Counted from the stretch's first letter, positions 39,320-51,303 are shown. The stretch is DNA of 64,000 nucleotides from Acidobacteriota bacterium (GCA_013285705.1 JABDHA010000002.1:30146-94145), one strand, 5' to 3'. Made by a program: numbers and translations. Notes: generated from the letters alone by a model not told the origin.

Positions 39320-42007
39320 CTAGTCGATTTTTGTGGCCAGCTGAGCCGCTGCCCGCATTGCTTTCTCGGCCAGCGCTTGTTTTACATGCAAAAGCTCTTC
39401 CCATGGATCACGCTGCAGGCGTTTCTTCCAGTCATCGAAATTCGAGACGCTAAACTCTACCGGATTGCCTTTGCGCAGCTCCTCCCAACCCATTGGAACA
39501 GCCACACGCACGCCCTTCCTCGCGCGCGGTGAATAAGGCGCCACTGCCGTTGAGCCGCGATCATTGCGCAGATAATCGAGAAAGATGCGACCTTTGCGCG
39601 CCGATTTCGTCATCTTCGTTAAATAGCGATCCGGACGCGCTCCCGCAAGCGCTTTCACCACGTTGTGCGTGAACTCCTTCACGGCAGGCCACTCGTGTTT
39701 CGCCTGAATCGGCGCGACTACGTGAAGCCCTTTGCCGCCTGTCGACTTTACGAAAGATTGGAGTCCCAGCTCCTTCAATACATCGCGCACTTCAATCGCG
39801 CTCTCGACCAGAATCTTCCATTCAATCGCCGCATCAGGGTCAAGATCGAAAATGATTCTGTCCGGCGTCTCCAGTGCATCGTTTTTCGAGCCCCAGGGGT
39901 GAATTTCAAGCACGCCCATCTGCGCTAGACCGACCAGGCCTTCTTCACTTGAAACGGTGATGTACTCTTCCGATCCGTTGCCTCTTTTATCTGGCACGGT
40001 CACGCTGTCGATTCCCTTGGAGACACCCTGGCCAACGTGCTTCTGAAAAAAGCACGGCTTCCCGCTGCCTTCCGGGCAGCGAACAATACTCAGCGGCCTT
40101 TCGGCAATATGCGGCAATAGATGGTCGGCGACGGCGAGGTAGTACTCGGCCAGCTGCTGCTTGGTAAGATGACTTTCTTCGTCGAGAATTTTTTCGGGAT
40201 GCGTCAGGCGCAGATCCTGTGTCACCGTTTTGGTTTCTGATTTCGCAGCAGTTGGCTTGTCTGCTTTGCTCTTATGGGTACGAGATGGCTTGGGCATGGC
40301 AATCGGCTCCTCGCGCCGCACATCCTTAGCGGCTTTGTCTTCGCGCAGACCTTGGAACGAAGCCTGTCTCACGCGGTGATCCTCGGTCCACGTGGCGAAC
40401 TGGACCTCCGCCACCAGCTCGGGTTTCACCCAGATTGCATCCTTCCGCGCATCCGCTGTCAGTTCCTTAAAATCCGGCTTCGACTGTTTCAGCTCATCCA
40501 GACGTCTCCGCAGCATCCGTTGTGTTGCCTGCGTAAAGCCGGTTCCTGTACGCCCCGCATAGAGAAGACTTTTGCCGTCATAATAGCCGAGCAGCAGCGA
40601 TCCGATGCCGGGACCAGCATTGGAAGGCGGCGTAAAGCCCCCGATCACCAATTCCTGCTGGTGGATACATTTCGCTTTCAACCAGCTCTTACCGCGCCCT
40701 GAAAGGTATTTCGATGCCGCCAGTTTAGAAACAATCCCTTCCGCTCCAAGCTTGCAAGCCTTTTGAAAGGTTTCTTCGCCGTGCCCGCGAATGTGTTCGC
40801 TATAACGGAGGATGCTGTCATCGCCCAGCTCACCAAGCAATCCTTCAAGGATCGTCTTACGCCGTTCGAGATCCATGCCTCGCAGGTTATGACCATCGAG
40901 ATGCAGTAGGTCGAATGCGAAATAGGTAAGGTGCTCTTTCTTGCCATCCTGAAAAGCTGCCTGCAGATCAGCAAAGCTCGTCTTGCCTGACTTGTCCAAC
41001 ACGACAACTTCACCATCAATCAGCGCGCTCTTAATTGAAAATTGCTCCGCCGTATGCGCAATGTCCGGCATACGATGCGTCCAGTCAAGACCGCCGCGTG
41101 TATAGATCACGGCTTTACGCTTGCCCGATGCCTCTTCCGCAACGTGCAACTGGATGCGATAGCCATCCAGCTTCAGCTCATGCAGCCAGTCTTCACCCCC
41201 AGGCGGAGTCGTAACCTGCACGGCCAATACTGGCGGAACAAACGCCGGAATTGTCTCTTTTGGCGCTCCTGCTAACACGCTTGTGCGGTCGGGAGCCACG
41301 GCCGGCTTGTCAATTTCTTTTGCCCTGGTGAGTCGCGACCGGTTCTGCTTCTTCCCCGACTCTTTTGAGTTCCAGACGTGGTCTACCTGGGTACCGATAG
41401 CCTCCAGATCGCGGCCCGTCACCACACTATCCGGGGCACTCTCTGTAATGGGGGTGTCGTCCCCGCCGCGCTCGAATTCATCGTGCTCTTTAATCAGCAA
41501 CCAGTTCGGCTTTGCTTCGCGAGCCGCGCGCCCACCCATGCGGACAAGCGTCCATTTCCCTTTCAACTTCTGGCCGTGCAGAGAGAACTTCAATCGCCCT
41601 GTGCGCAGCCCTTCATCAAAATCCTCATTTGGCTCCCATGTTCCCTGGTCCCACACCATTACAGTGCCACCGCCATATTGCCCTTTGGGAATGGTGCCTT
41701 CAAAACCGCCATATTCAATGGGATGGTCTTCTACCTGCACGGCCAACCGCTTATCGCCGGTAAAATAACTTGGTCCTTTCGCCACCGCCCAGCTCTTTAA
41801 CACGCCACGCCAACCGAGCCGGAAATCATAGTGCAGCCGGGTCGCGGCATGTTTCTGGATGACAAACGGCAGCTCGCCTTCACCCCGCTCTTGCGCGCTG
41901 CCGCTAGGCTCAGCCGTCATGGCAAAATCGCGCATGGCCCGATAGCGGGCCAGCTGTTCATCGACCGCATCAGCCGCTGAAACGTGCGCTTTTCTTGGTC
42001 GTGGCAT
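39320..42007 (-). CDS. ligD: DNA ligase D (phosphoesterase, ligase and polymerase domains)
   Basis: RLHYDFRLGWRGVLKSWAVAKGPS, LKLDGYRIQLH (ligase KxDG), C-terminal primase-polymerase FDLDPD. Confidence 0.94.
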   Translation of the reverse strand: MPRPRKAHVSAADAVDEQLARYRAMRDFAMTAEPSGSAQERGEGELPFVIQKHAATRLHYDFRLGWRGVLKSWAVAKGPSYFTGDKRLAVQVEDHPIEYGGFEGTIPKGQYGGGTVMVWDQGTWEPNEDFDEGLRTGRLKFSLHGQKLKGKWTLVRMGGRAAREAKPNWLLIKEHDEFERGGDDTPITESAPDSVVTGRDLEAIGTQVDHVWNSKESGKKQNRSRLTRAKEIDKPAVAPDRTSVLAGAPKETIPAFVPPVLAVQVTTPPGGEDWLHELKLDGYRIQLHVAEEASGKRKAVIYTRGGLDWTHRMPDIAHTAEQFSIKSALIDGEVVVLDKSGKTSFADLQAAFQDGKKEHLTYFAFDLLHLDGHNLRGMDLERRKTILEGLLGELGDDSILRYSEHIRGHGEETFQKACKLGAEGIVSKLAASKYLSGRGKSWLKAKCIHQQELVIGGFTPPSNAGPGIGSLLLGYYDGKSLLYAGRTGTGFTQATQRMLRRRLDELKQSKPDFKELTADARKDAIWVKPELVAEVQFATWTEDHRVRQASFQGLREDKAAKDVRREEPIAMPKPSRTHKSKADKPTAAKSETKTVTQDLRLTHPEKILDEESHLTKQQLAEYYLAVADHLLPHIAERPLSIVRCPEGSGKPCFFQKHVGQGVSKGIDSVTVPDKRGNGSEEYITVSSEEGLVGLAQMGVLEIHPWGSKNDALETPDRIIFDLDPDAAIEWKILVESAIEVRDVLKELGLQSFVKSTGGKGLHVVAPIQAKHEWPAVKEFTHNVVKALAGARPDRYLTKMTKSARKGRIFLDYLRNDRGSTAVAPYSPRARKGVRVAVPMGWEELRKGNPVEFSVSNFDDWKKRLQRDPWEELLHVKQALAEKAMRAAAQLATKID

Positions 42008-42121
42008 AATTCGCAGTCACCTCGCAAGATAGATTCCCAATTTTGCTTCCGGGCTGCCAGCTTGCCACAAGACGGCCTAACGTTGTCTACTCAATTCGCC
42101 GTCACTCTTGAGAAAATACCG

Positions 42122-43621
42122 ATGCCTTATGTCCTTTCGCTTGACCAGGGAACCACTAGTTCGCGCGCGATTCTTTTTGGCCAGAGCGGCGAAATCGTTG
42201 CGCGTTCGCAGAAGGAATTTCAACAGATTTACCCGAATCCCGGATGGGTCGAGCATGACCCGTATGACATTCTTACGTCCCAACTGAGCTCTGCACTCGA
42301 GGCATTGACAAGATCTGGCATCCGTCCACGAGACATCGACGCGCTGGGTATCACCAACCAGCGTGAGACGGTCATCGTGTGGGATCGCGAGACCAACAAG
42401 CCTGTCTATAACGCCATTGTCTGGCAGGATCGCCGCACCGCAAGCACCTGCCAGCAACTCGTCAAAGATGGCGCAGAAGATATGGTGCGCAGTAAGACCG
42501 GCCTGCTCATCGATCCCTATTTTTCCGCCAGCAAAATCGCCTGGATTCTCGACAATATCTCCGGCACGCGCGAAAGGGCTGAAGCAGGTAAGCTCGCCTT
42601 CGGCACCGTGGATAGCTGGCTCATCTGGAACCTGACCAGCGGCAAAAAGCATGTCACGGACTACACCAACGCCTCGCGCACCATGCTCTTCAATATCGTC
42701 GAGGGCAAATGGGACGACGAGCTGCTGCGCCTCTTCAAAATCCCAGTGCAGATGATGCCCGAGGTCGTCTGGTCGAGTGGAGAGGTCGGCGAGGTTACCA
42801 CCACCCTCGGACTTAGTCCGATCCGGATCGGAGGCATCGCAGGCGATCAGCAGGCCGCCCTTTTTGGGCAGTTATGTATCAATCCGGGTGATGCCAAAAA
42901 CACCTACGGCACCGGATGCTTTCTACTGCAAAATATTGGCGAGACCTTCATCGAGTCGAAGCACCGCCTCATTACAACGTTGATCTGCAGCCTTAACCGG
43001 CGGCTTGAATACGCCTTTGAGGGGAGCATCTTCATCGGCGGTGCCGTGGTGCAGTGGCTGCGCGACAACTTAAAACTGATCCGCGCATCTTCTGACGTCG
43101 AGGCGCTCGCGCAGTCGGTCGAAGATTCCGCCGGGGTGGTCCTCGTCCCAGCCTTTGTTGGCCTGGGCGCGCCGCATTGGGACGCGCATGCCAGCGGGCT
43201 GCTGATCGGCCTGCGGCGCAGCACGCAGCCGGCCCACATTGCGCGCGCGGCACTGGAAAGCATCGCCTTTCAGATCGCAGATGTCATCGACGCCATGAAC
43301 TCGGAGTCAGACAACAAATTCACCGAACTGCGAGTGGACGGGGGCGCCGCGGTAAACGACATGCTCATGCAGTTTCAGGCTGACCTTCTCGGAATCCCTG
43401 TCCTTCGCCCAGCCGTGACCGAAACAACCGCGCTTGGCGCAGCTTATCTCGCCGGCCTCGCAGTCGGCTTCTGGGAGAGCCCCAAGCACATCTGGTCGAA
43501 CCGCAAAAATGACACCTGTTTTGCACCGAAGGTCGACCGCAACCAGGTCACAACGCTTCGCCAGCGCTGGCAAAATGCCGTAGAGCGCTCCAAACACTGG
43601 ACACAGGATGAAATCATATGA
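42122..43621 (+). CDS. glpK: glycerol kinase
   Basis: LSLDQGTTSSRAILF, GITNQRETVIVWDRETNKPVYNAIVWQDRRT, AGDQQAALFGQ. Confidence 0.95.
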   Translation: MPYVLSLDQGTTSSRAILFGQSGEIVARSQKEFQQIYPNPGWVEHDPYDILTSQLSSALEALTRSGIRPRDIDALGITNQRETVIVWDRETNKPVYNAIVWQDRRTASTCQQLVKDGAEDMVRSKTGLLIDPYFSASKIAWILDNISGTRERAEAGKLAFGTVDSWLIWNLTSGKKHVTDYTNASRTMLFNIVEGKWDDELLRLFKIPVQMMPEVVWSSGEVGEVTTTLGLSPIRIGGIAGDQQAALFGQLCINPGDAKNTYGTGCFLLQNIGETFIESKHRLITTLICSLNRRLEYAFEGSIFIGGAVVQWLRDNLKLIRASSDVEALAQSVEDSAGVVLVPAFVGLGAPHWDAHASGLLIGLRRSTQPAHIARAALESIAFQIADVIDAMNSESDNKFTELRVDGGAAVNDMLMQFQADLLGIPVLRPAVTETTALGAAYLAGLAVGFWESPKHIWSNRKNDTCFAPKVDRNQVTTLRQRWQNAVERSKHWTQDEII

Positions 43622-45183
43622 ATCGTGAGCAGATGATCGCGCAAATTGCGCAGCGCAAAACACCGTGGGACATGCTTGTGGTCGGCGGCGGCGCCACCGG
43701 CATGGGTGTGGCAGTCGACGCGGCCACACGCGGCTTTGATGTACTGCTGCTCGAGGCGAAAGACTTCGGCAAAGGCACATCCAGTCGCAGCACGAAGCTC
43801 GTGCACGGCGGCGTGCGTTATCTGGAGCAAGGTAACGTCTCGCTCGTCATGGAAGCACTCAAGGAGCGCGGCATTCTGCGTCAGAATGCGCCGCATCTCG
43901 TCCGTGACCTCGCCTTCATCGTGCCCAACTACTCCTGGTGGGAAGCCCCTTTCTACGGCATAGGCCTCAAGCTCTACGACATGCTCGCGGGTAAGTACGG
44001 CTTCGGCAAATCCCGTGTTCTCTCTTCTGAGGAAACGCTGGAGCGGATACCGACGCTCCAAACCGAAGGACTGCGCGGCGGCGTCATGTATTACGATGGC
44101 CAATTCGACGATTCGCGCCTGCTTATCCATCTTGCCGCAACGGCTGTCGATCACGGCGCGGCGCTCGTCAATTACATGCCGGTCATCACTCTCTTAAAAG
44201 ATGAGGACGGCTACCTCAACGGCGTCGTCGCTCGCGACGAAGAGAGCGGCGTCGAGCATAAGATTCAGGCTCAGGTCGTCATCAACGCCACCGGCATGTT
44301 CACTGACAGCATCCGCAAGATGGCAGACCCAACAGTCACCGCCATGATTGAGCCAAGTCAAGGTATTCACCTGGTCTTTGAGCAATCGTTTTTAGAAGGC
44401 GACACAGCCATCATGGTCCCGCATACCAGCGACGGCCGCGTAATGTTTGCGATACCCTGGCATGGCAACACCCTCGTCGGCACAACGGACACGCCCATCG
44501 AGCAGCCATCCTATGAGCCGAAGCCGCTTGAGCAAGAGATTGAGTTCATTCTTGAGACGGCTTCTCTCTATCTCAGCCGTCCACCCAAACGAAGCGATGT
44601 ACTCAGTGTCTACGTAGGCATTCGTCCCTTGGTCAAAGCCGGAGGGCCATCCTCAAAAACTTCCGCTCTCTCACGCGACCACACCATCCACGTCGATAAC
44701 TCCGGCCTGCTAACGATTACCGGTGGCAAGTGGACCACCTATCGTCACATGGCTGAGGATTGCGTCGATCACGCGATCACGCTTGGCCGGTTACGCGAAG
44801 AATCCTGCGTCACGAAGACACTCAAGATCCACGGCTATCGAAAACATATTGAGGACCTCGGCAGCCTTTGGGTGTATGGCTCAGATGCCGATGCAATCCG
44901 TGACATTGCAGCGCGCGATACGAAGCTCAGTACGCCGCTGCATCCGTCGCTTCCCTACATCGGCGCAGAAGTTGTGTGGGCTGCGCGGCAGGAGATGGCT
45001 CGCACGATAGAAGATGTGCTGTCGCGCCGGACACGCGCACTGTTTCTCAATGCGCAAGCTGCCCATGAGATGGCATTGCCCGTCGCACGCATCATGGCGG
45101 AAGAACTGCATTACGGAGAAGACTGGATAAGCGGGCAGGTATCGGAATTTCAAACACTCGCCCGCCAATACAGCCTGCGATGA
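43618..45183 (+). CDS. glpD: glycerol-3-phosphate dehydrogenase
   Basis: VVGGGATGMGVAVDAATRGFDVLLLEAKDFGKGTSSRSTKLVHGGVRYLEQGN; 4-bp overlap with glpK. Confidence 0.95.
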   Translation: MNREQMIAQIAQRKTPWDMLVVGGGATGMGVAVDAATRGFDVLLLEAKDFGKGTSSRSTKLVHGGVRYLEQGNVSLVMEALKERGILRQNAPHLVRDLAFIVPNYSWWEAPFYGIGLKLYDMLAGKYGFGKSRVLSSEETLERIPTLQTEGLRGGVMYYDGQFDDSRLLIHLAATAVDHGAALVNYMPVITLLKDEDGYLNGVVARDEESGVEHKIQAQVVINATGMFTDSIRKMADPTVTAMIEPSQGIHLVFEQSFLEGDTAIMVPHTSDGRVMFAIPWHGNTLVGTTDTPIEQPSYEPKPLEQEIEFILETASLYLSRPPKRSDVLSVYVGIRPLVKAGGPSSKTSALSRDHTIHVDNSGLLTITGGKWTTYRHMAEDCVDHAITLGRLREESCVTKTLKIHGYRKHIEDLGSLWVYGSDADAIRDIAARDTKLSTPLHPSLPYIGAEVVWAARQEMARTIEDVLSRRTRALFLNAQAAHEMALPVARIMAEELHYGEDWISGQVSEFQTLARQYSLR

Positions 45184-45235
45184 CTATGACACGAAGCAAC
45201 TCAACCTATAGCCTTTTCAAGGTGAACTAAAACGA

Positions 45236-45964
45236 ATGCGGTCGCCTTTCTTTGGTGAATTCATGGGCACACTGGTGCTCATTCTGCTCGGTAACGGTGT
45301 AGTTGCCGGCGCGGTTTTGAAACGCTCGAAATCAGAGAACAGCGGATGGATGGTCATTGCAACCGGCTGGGGCTTCGCGGTGCTGTGCGGCATTTTTGTT
45401 GCGATTCTTTGCGGCAGCCCCGACGCGCACCTGAACCCCGCCATCACTCTTGCCGCTGCAGTGCAGACCGGGAATTTCGGCAAGATCTCGTCCTACATCC
45501 CTGCGCAGATGCTAGGCGCCTTCGTTGGGGCCGCGCTGGTCTGGCTTCACTATTTTCCGCATTGGGAGATCACGGAAGATCCGGCGGCGAAGCAAGCTGC
45601 TTTTTGCACAGCGCCTGCGATTCCAAATCCAATCGCAAACTTTTTTTCAGAAGTGGTGGGAACAGCAGTTCTCGTTTTGGTCGCTGGGGCATTGGGCTCG
45701 AAGCTTGTCTTTTCGTCGGGCGCTGCCGCGGGCTTCGCGCCCTATCTCGTAAGCTGTCTGGTCTGGTCTATCGGCTTGTCGCTTGGTGGAACTACGGGCT
45801 ACGCGATTAATCCTGCGCGCGACTTCGGTCCACGCGTTGCACACGCTGTCCTGCCGATTGCCGGCAAAGGCACAAGCAATTGGGACTACGCGCTCATCCC
45901 AATTCTCGGGCCGTGCGCGGGAGCAATCCTTGCAGGCCTGCTGCTCCGCGCATTAGGAGCCTAG
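45236..45964 (+). CDS. glpF: MIP family glycerol facilitator/aquaporin
   Basis: HLNPAIT and GYAINPARDFGPR NPA boxes. Confidence 0.93.
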   Translation: MRSPFFGEFMGTLVLILLGNGVVAGAVLKRSKSENSGWMVIATGWGFAVLCGIFVAILCGSPDAHLNPAITLAAAVQTGNFGKISSYIPAQMLGAFVGAALVWLHYFPHWEITEDPAAKQAAFCTAPAIPNPIANFFSEVVGTAVLVLVAGALGSKLVFSSGAAAGFAPYLVSCLVWSIGLSLGGTTGYAINPARDFGPRVAHAVLPIAGKGTSNWDYALIPILGPCAGAILAGLLLRALGA

Positions 45965-46662
45965 AAGTGATGCAGTTTTTCTTCCACCGGGACCTCCACC
46001 GGCCGGTTCGTCTCGCGCTCCAAAGACCTGCTCACCAAATCGCGAGAGCCAAGCCCGACCGCCAGCGCCAGCGCCAGAACAATTCCGCCGAAGAGAATGC
46101 CAAACGCCAGATCGACAATATCGCCACCAATCGCCAGGTGATCGAGGACCATGGCTGCAGTAAGCACAAATACCAGCCAGCGCACTCCAGTGGCCAGCAA
46201 TCTGGCATAGTGCAGATTCAGGTTTACAGCGGTGATCAATACGCTACGCGAAAGAAAACGGCCAATGATGGTGCCAAAAAATAACAGGACCGCTGCCCCT
46301 ATTACGCGCGGCACATACGCGAAAACATAGGCCGAGATGCCCGATTCCGCCGAAGCCGCTTCAAAGGCTGAAACGCCAACAAGAACGCCAATGATGACGA
46401 AGGACCAGAAGACAACTCGCGTGACGAGAATCGTCGGCGTCTGACGCGGAGCCCATTCACTCAGCGTGCTCGTTGAGCTGGTGCGCTCATCGAATTTGAC
46501 AGCTCGCAACACACTCCTTACCAGCATCGCTATGAGCCATGCAATGATCAGGAAGATGAGCAATACGAGCACAAACGCAAGAATTCCAGGCAGGAGTGTT
46601 GCAATCTTCGTGAACACACGCCCCATGGAATCGCGCAATGATTCTTCAATTTGCTGCCACAT
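45961..46662 (-). CDS. mechanosensitive channel-like TM-repeat protein
   Basis: 233 aa with multiple TM helices, IGRFLSRSVLITAVNLNLHYARLLATGVRWLVF. Confidence 0.65.
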   Translation of the reverse strand: MWQQIEESLRDSMGRVFTKIATLLPGILAFVLVLLIFLIIAWLIAMLVRSVLRAVKFDERTSSTSTLSEWAPRQTPTILVTRVVFWSFVIIGVLVGVSAFEAASAESGISAYVFAYVPRVIGAAVLLFFGTIIGRFLSRSVLITAVNLNLHYARLLATGVRWLVFVLTAAMVLDHLAIGGDIVDLAFGILFGGIVLALALAVGLGSRDLVSRSLERETNRPVEVPVEEKLHHF

Positions 46663-46689
46663 TACTCTTCTCCTTCTTATCTCAAGGCT

Positions 46690-47952
46690 CTACGGATTGA
46701 AACGGTCTGGCCATCTCCACCGCGATACAAGATAGGGCTTGCCCTCCTCGTACGACCGCGCCAGTTGCTCAAAACGCTGCTCTGCCGCGAAAGGCGATAA
46801 ACCAGCGACTTCCTGAGCGTAGGAAGCAACCCATCCCAGGTACAGAGGTGTAAGGGCGCCCATAAGATGACCGCGGTTCATCGTGCGCAGTCGATGCGCC
46901 AGGGCAAAATCGTAGACAATGCGGACCCATAGATCATCCGGCATGCGAAACGCTTCCGGCGAAGAGCGTGCGAGCTTCTTCAACTCCAGCAACGTCACCG
47001 GCGGCAGAACCAATCCCCACACTTCCTGCAGATTATGGGAGCCCAGCAGGAACGAATCAATCAGAGGCTTCGCATCCACCGGCTCTCCATCGTTGATCTG
47101 CTGCGCGGCATTGCCTGAGACGGCAGGGGGATGGGAGCCACGCACTCGCTGCCAGAAAGGCGCATATGTCTCCATCTCAATGTATGCCGATCCAACCAGG
47201 CTGCTGAGCACCGTACTCAAATCCAACCCCTCAGTTTGCGTCGCGTGCTGTACATCTACGTTGACCTGGCACACCTGAAAGCTATTGAGTGCAGCCTGCG
47301 TGGTTGGCCATAGCAGTGAACTTTCACTTCGTTCGCGCGTGTTGTCCGTTTCGCTCAACTTCCCGCACATGCGAGCAGAACAGCTCAAATCCTGCGCCAG
47401 TGGATAGCGCACGCGCTGACCATACAATGCACGGGCGATAGGAGCCAGAATGCTGTGGTTCAGCAAGCCCTCAAATTTTCGTGATGGATACACCGGCACA
47501 ACAAGATCACATGCTTTTTCGAGAACCGGAGAAGTAAATAATCGCAGTTTCTCGGGCGTCAACATCGCCAGGTCGCTGTGGAGAAGAACACATACCTTTG
47601 CGTCCAGTTCCACAGCAAGAGAACAAATAGCTTTCTGCGCGGCTGAGGCAATCGTCCACGGCAAGACAGCAGGATCACCGGCTGGGAGCGAATACTGCAG
47701 AAAACGCGGCGCATTCACTCCAGCAGCGCCGGCGAACCTTTCCGCTTCCCCGCTCTCTAATTCACTGCTTCCCGGATAGGCAACAACAACATGGGATGAT
47801 TGAGCGGTCGCAGACAAATCCGCATTCATGTTCTGCAAATATTGCTGCATTTCATCCTTATTCACAGCTCCGGCGATGCCGATTAACAGATCCACCGGAC
47901 CTGCTTGCTCCACATCGTTTTTTGTTTCTTCCGCCAGGTCGCTCTTCGGCAT
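46690..47952 (-). CDS. glycosyltransferase-like protein of unknown specificity next to GlgE/TreS
   Basis: 420 aa; LPWTIASAAQKAICSLAVELDAKVCVLLHSDLAMLTPEKL and VVPVYPSRKFEGLLNHSILAPIARALYGQRVRYPLAQDLSCS resemble GT-A fold sugar-transferases. Confidence 0.55.
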   Translation of the reverse strand: MPKSDLAEETKNDVEQAGPVDLLIGIAGAVNKDEMQQYLQNMNADLSATAQSSHVVVAYPGSSELESGEAERFAGAAGVNAPRFLQYSLPAGDPAVLPWTIASAAQKAICSLAVELDAKVCVLLHSDLAMLTPEKLRLFTSPVLEKACDLVVPVYPSRKFEGLLNHSILAPIARALYGQRVRYPLAQDLSCSARMCGKLSETDNTRERSESSLLWPTTQAALNSFQVCQVNVDVQHATQTEGLDLSTVLSSLVGSAYIEMETYAPFWQRVRGSHPPAVSGNAAQQINDGEPVDAKPLIDSFLLGSHNLQEVWGLVLPPVTLLELKKLARSSPEAFRMPDDLWVRIVYDFALAHRLRTMNRGHLMGALTPLYLGWVASYAQEVAGLSPFAAEQRFEQLARSYEEGKPYLVSRWRWPDRFNP

Positions 47953-47970
47953 CTGGTCTTCCTCTATTTC

Positions 47971-50900
47971 TTACGACAAAAGTGACAAAATTCCGGACAA
48001 GGGAATGCGAACCCAATCGGGCCGGTTATTCAGCTCATATCCAAGTTCATAGAGAGCCTTATCCAGTACATATACATCCAGAACCACTCGGAAATCATCC
48101 GCAGTTGCAGGAACAATCGGCGATTCTCCGGCAGTCTCGCGGTATGCCTGCAAAAATACGCCCGATACGGCAGTGACCCACAACTTTGCCCACGGTTCCA
48201 TCTGCTGGTAATCTTCGGGACGGCGCGCCGTATGTTTGGCCAATCCGGAAAATGCGGCGTAGTGAAAGGATCGAAGCATCCCGGCAACGTCCTTAATCGG
48301 CAATTGCTTCTGGCGCCGCTCCGCTAAAGGCCTCGCCGGCTCACCTTCAAAGTCAAGGATCACAAAATCGGCTTTGGCCCTCAACACCTGTCCCAGATGA
48401 TAGTCCCCATGAACTCGAGTTCGCACCAGCTTCGATTTCACGGTTGCAAGCTGCTTAAATCGCCCGATGATCTCCCGCCGCCGACTCATGACCAGGCTGC
48501 CCATTTCAACCGCGTCATCGGACAGACGCGAAAGATTCGTCTTCAACAATTCCATGCTGCGCGTGGCATGCTCGGCAAGATTTCGGCTCAACGCTTCTAA
48601 GTCCGCAGCGTATACGGCTTCCGGACGAAAATCTTCCACATCCTCGGAGGACGCAAGCGCCAGATGCATCTCGGCAGTTCTACGACCCAGCGTGCTTGCC
48701 GCTTCCAGATAGATGCCTGCATGCTCACGCACTGCCGCATATTCATCGTCTGCCAGCGCAGATCCGGATAAGCTACCCGTAGCCGAGCTTTCGAAGTAGC
48801 GTTCCAGGTCTTCCAGCGTCCATTCCCACCCGTCCCCCTCATTAGCAACCAGTCCTTGCAGCATCGCCAAAGTTGCAGCCGGTTCACCTTTGCGCGCGTA
48901 TTCGATAGATCCACCAAATGGCGCGATCTGCCGGAATTGCGTTCGCTCGGTAAGGAATCGTCCGATTTCCGTATCAGGATTTGGACCAAACTCCTGCCTT
49001 CGAAAACACTTCATAATCAGCCGGTCCTCAAACAGGATCGACGTATTACTCTGTTCCGCAGAGCTGCGGCGTGCCGATAATTTCGTATCGTCGCCCATCA
49101 GCTGCGCAAACATGCTGCTCGGAATTCCTCGAATGACGCCCTGCTCGCTTTGCAGGGTACCTTGCTGTGAGATTAGCGATAGAAGCGCCTGGCATGTGCT
49201 TTCGCGAAGCAATGCGTCACACAGCACGCCGTCGCCGCCTGCGCTGCGAATCGGAACAATCACGGCATTCGCATTTGTTTCCCGCACGCTCTGCGCTGCG
49301 TCATCGGAAAGAATCGTCACTGGCAGGAAATAGGTATCAATTTCACCAGAACTATACTCGACCGCGACAAGAACCAGCGCGGACTGTCCTTCATCAAATG
49401 GACACCAATCTGTAACTGCGACGGAATGTATTTCCTTCGACTTGCCTCCAAACCAGCGCTGTCGCTGCAAAAATTCAGGCAAGACACTCGTCTGCAACCT
49501 CTCGCCATTCGTCCCGGAAAATAACGTCTCCCAATCATCACTGCGGCCGATTTCGATCGCGGCTGGTTCGCTCACAGTGGCAGTAGCGGGCTCATCCCAT
49601 GTCACGGACGCGGCCTGTATCTCCAACCAGAGAAATCCATAGGGCCCGATGGTCAGTGAATACGGCTGTTTCGTGATGGTTGGAAACTCTACATACCCCA
49701 ACATTTCGACCGGGGTCATTCCCTCGAATTCCGACAAATCCAATTGAACGGGTTGCGCAAATCGTGAGAGATTCGCGACGCACAGTACCTGTTCGTTTTC
49801 ATATTGACGGACGTAGGCCAAAATTTTTCTATTCGCCGACGGCAAGAACTTCTGCGTTCCTCGCCCGAAGACGCGAAACAGCTTGCGCAGCGCGATCATG
49901 TTGCGCATCCAGTTCAAGAGCGAAGAAGCATCGCTCTGCTGCGCCTCTACGTTGAGCGCCTGATAGCCCCAGACCGGGTCCATGATCACCGGGCTAAAAA
50001 GCTGGGCTGGGTTCGCGCGAGAAAATCCGGCGTTGCGATCGGCTGTCCACTGCATCGGTGTGCGCACACCATTGCGATCGCCGAGGTAAATGTTGTCGCC
50101 CATTCCAATCTCATCGCCGTAATAAAGAATGGGCGTTCCTGGAAAGGAAAACAGGAGACTGTTCAGCAGTTCGATGCGTCGCCGGTTATTGTCGACAAGC
50201 GGCGCCAGCCTGCGCCGAATGCCGATGTTGATGCGCATGCGCGGATCGGCACTGTAGGCCAAATACATGTAGTCGCGCTCGTCATCGGTCACCATCTCAA
50301 GCGTCAACTCATCATGGTTGCGCAGGAACAATCCCCACTGGCAGTTCTCAGGGATTTCCGGAGTCTGCGCCATGATCTCCGTAATCGGCAGGCGATCTTC
50401 CTGCCGCAGGGCCATGTAAATACGCGGCATTAATGGGAAATGGAATGCCATGTGGCACTCATCGCCATCGCCGAAATAGGGACGCACATCCGTCGGCCAT
50501 TGGTTCGCTTCCGCCAGAATCACCCTGTTCCGGTACCCTTCGTCCATTGCGGCGCGAATCTTCTTGATGACCGCATGCGTCTCCGGAAGGTTCTCGCAAT
50601 TGGTGCCCTCCCGTTCCACGATGTAAGGAATGGCATCCAGGCGAAGCGCATCCACGCCCATATCCAGCCAGAAACGCAGGATTTTTATGACCTCCTCTAT
50701 CACCTGCGGATTGTCATAGTTCAGATCCGGCTGATGAGAGAAGAAACGGTGCCAGAAGTACGCGTGTGCTACCGGGTCCCACGTCCAGTTAGATTTTTCC
50801 GTATCGGTAAAAATAATGCGAGCATCTTCGTACTTGTGATCTGTGTCACTCCATACATAAAAATCGCGCTCAGGAGACCCCGGCGGAGCGTGTCGCGCCC

Positions 50901-51288
50901 GCTGAAACCATGGGTGCTGATCGGACGAGTGATTGATAACCAGCTCGATCATCACCTGCAGCCCGCGCTCGTGCGCAGCACTTAAGAATGCCTTGAAGTC
51001 ATCGAGCGTTCCATAGCTCGGATGGACGGTCATGTAGTCGGCGATGTCGTATCCATCATCCCGCAATGGCGAGGGGAAGAATGGCAGCACCCAAAGACAG
51101 GTAACGCCCAGATCCTGCAGATAATCGAGCTTCTGCATCAAGCCTGGAAAATCACCGATGCCGTCATTGTTGCTGTCCGCGAACGCGCGCACATGCAGCT
51201 CATAAATGATTGCGTCTTTGTACCAAAGAGGGTCGCTCGCACTGCCTGTGCGCTTCAATGTGCCCTGCGGAGTCATATGCGTGCTCAC
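47971..51288 (-). CDS. treS: maltose alpha-D-glucosyltransferase/trehalose synthase fused to maltokinase
   Basis: 1105 aa; GH13 [43 protein letters not shown], plus C-terminal maltokinase [37 protein letters not shown]. Confidence 0.93.
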   Translation of the reverse strand: MSTHMTPQGTLKRTGSASDPLWYKDAIIYELHVRAFADSNNDGIGDFPGLMQKLDYLQDLGVTCLWVLPFFPSPLRDDGYDIADYMTVHPSYGTLDDFKAFLSAAHERGLQVMIELVINHSSDQHPWFQRARHAPPGSPERDFYVWSDTDHKYEDARIIFTDTEKSNWTWDPVAHAYFWHRFFSHQPDLNYDNPQVIEEVIKILRFWLDMGVDALRLDAIPYIVEREGTNCENLPETHAVIKKIRAAMDEGYRNRVILAEANQWPTDVRPYFGDGDECHMAFHFPLMPRIYMALRQEDRLPITEIMAQTPEIPENCQWGLFLRNHDELTLEMVTDDERDYMYLAYSADPRMRINIGIRRRLAPLVDNNRRRIELLNSLLFSFPGTPILYYGDEIGMGDNIYLGDRNGVRTPMQWTADRNAGFSRANPAQLFSPVIMDPVWGYQALNVEAQQSDASSLLNWMRNMIALRKLFRVFGRGTQKFLPSANRKILAYVRQYENEQVLCVANLSRFAQPVQLDLSEFEGMTPVEMLGYVEFPTITKQPYSLTIGPYGFLWLEIQAASVTWDEPATATVSEPAAIEIGRSDDWETLFSGTNGERLQTSVLPEFLQRQRWFGGKSKEIHSVAVTDWCPFDEGQSALVLVAVEYSSGEIDTYFLPVTILSDDAAQSVRETNANAVIVPIRSAGGDGVLCDALLRESTCQALLSLISQQGTLQSEQGVIRGIPSSMFAQLMGDDTKLSARRSSAEQSNTSILFEDRLIMKCFRRQEFGPNPDTEIGRFLTERTQFRQIAPFGGSIEYARKGEPAATLAMLQGLVANEGDGWEWTLEDLERYFESSATGSLSGSALADDEYAAVREHAGIYLEAASTLGRRTAEMHLALASSEDVEDFRPEAVYAADLEALSRNLAEHATRSMELLKTNLSRLSDDAVEMGSLVMSRRREIIGRFKQLATVKSKLVRTRVHGDYHLGQVLRAKADFVILDFEGEPARPLAERRQKQLPIKDVAGMLRSFHYAAFSGLAKHTARRPEDYQQMEPWAKLWVTAVSGVFLQAYRETAGESPIVPATADDFRVVLDVYVLDKALYELGYELNNRPDWVRIPLSGILSLLS

Positions 51289-51303
51289 AAATCCCGCCCA
51301 ATC

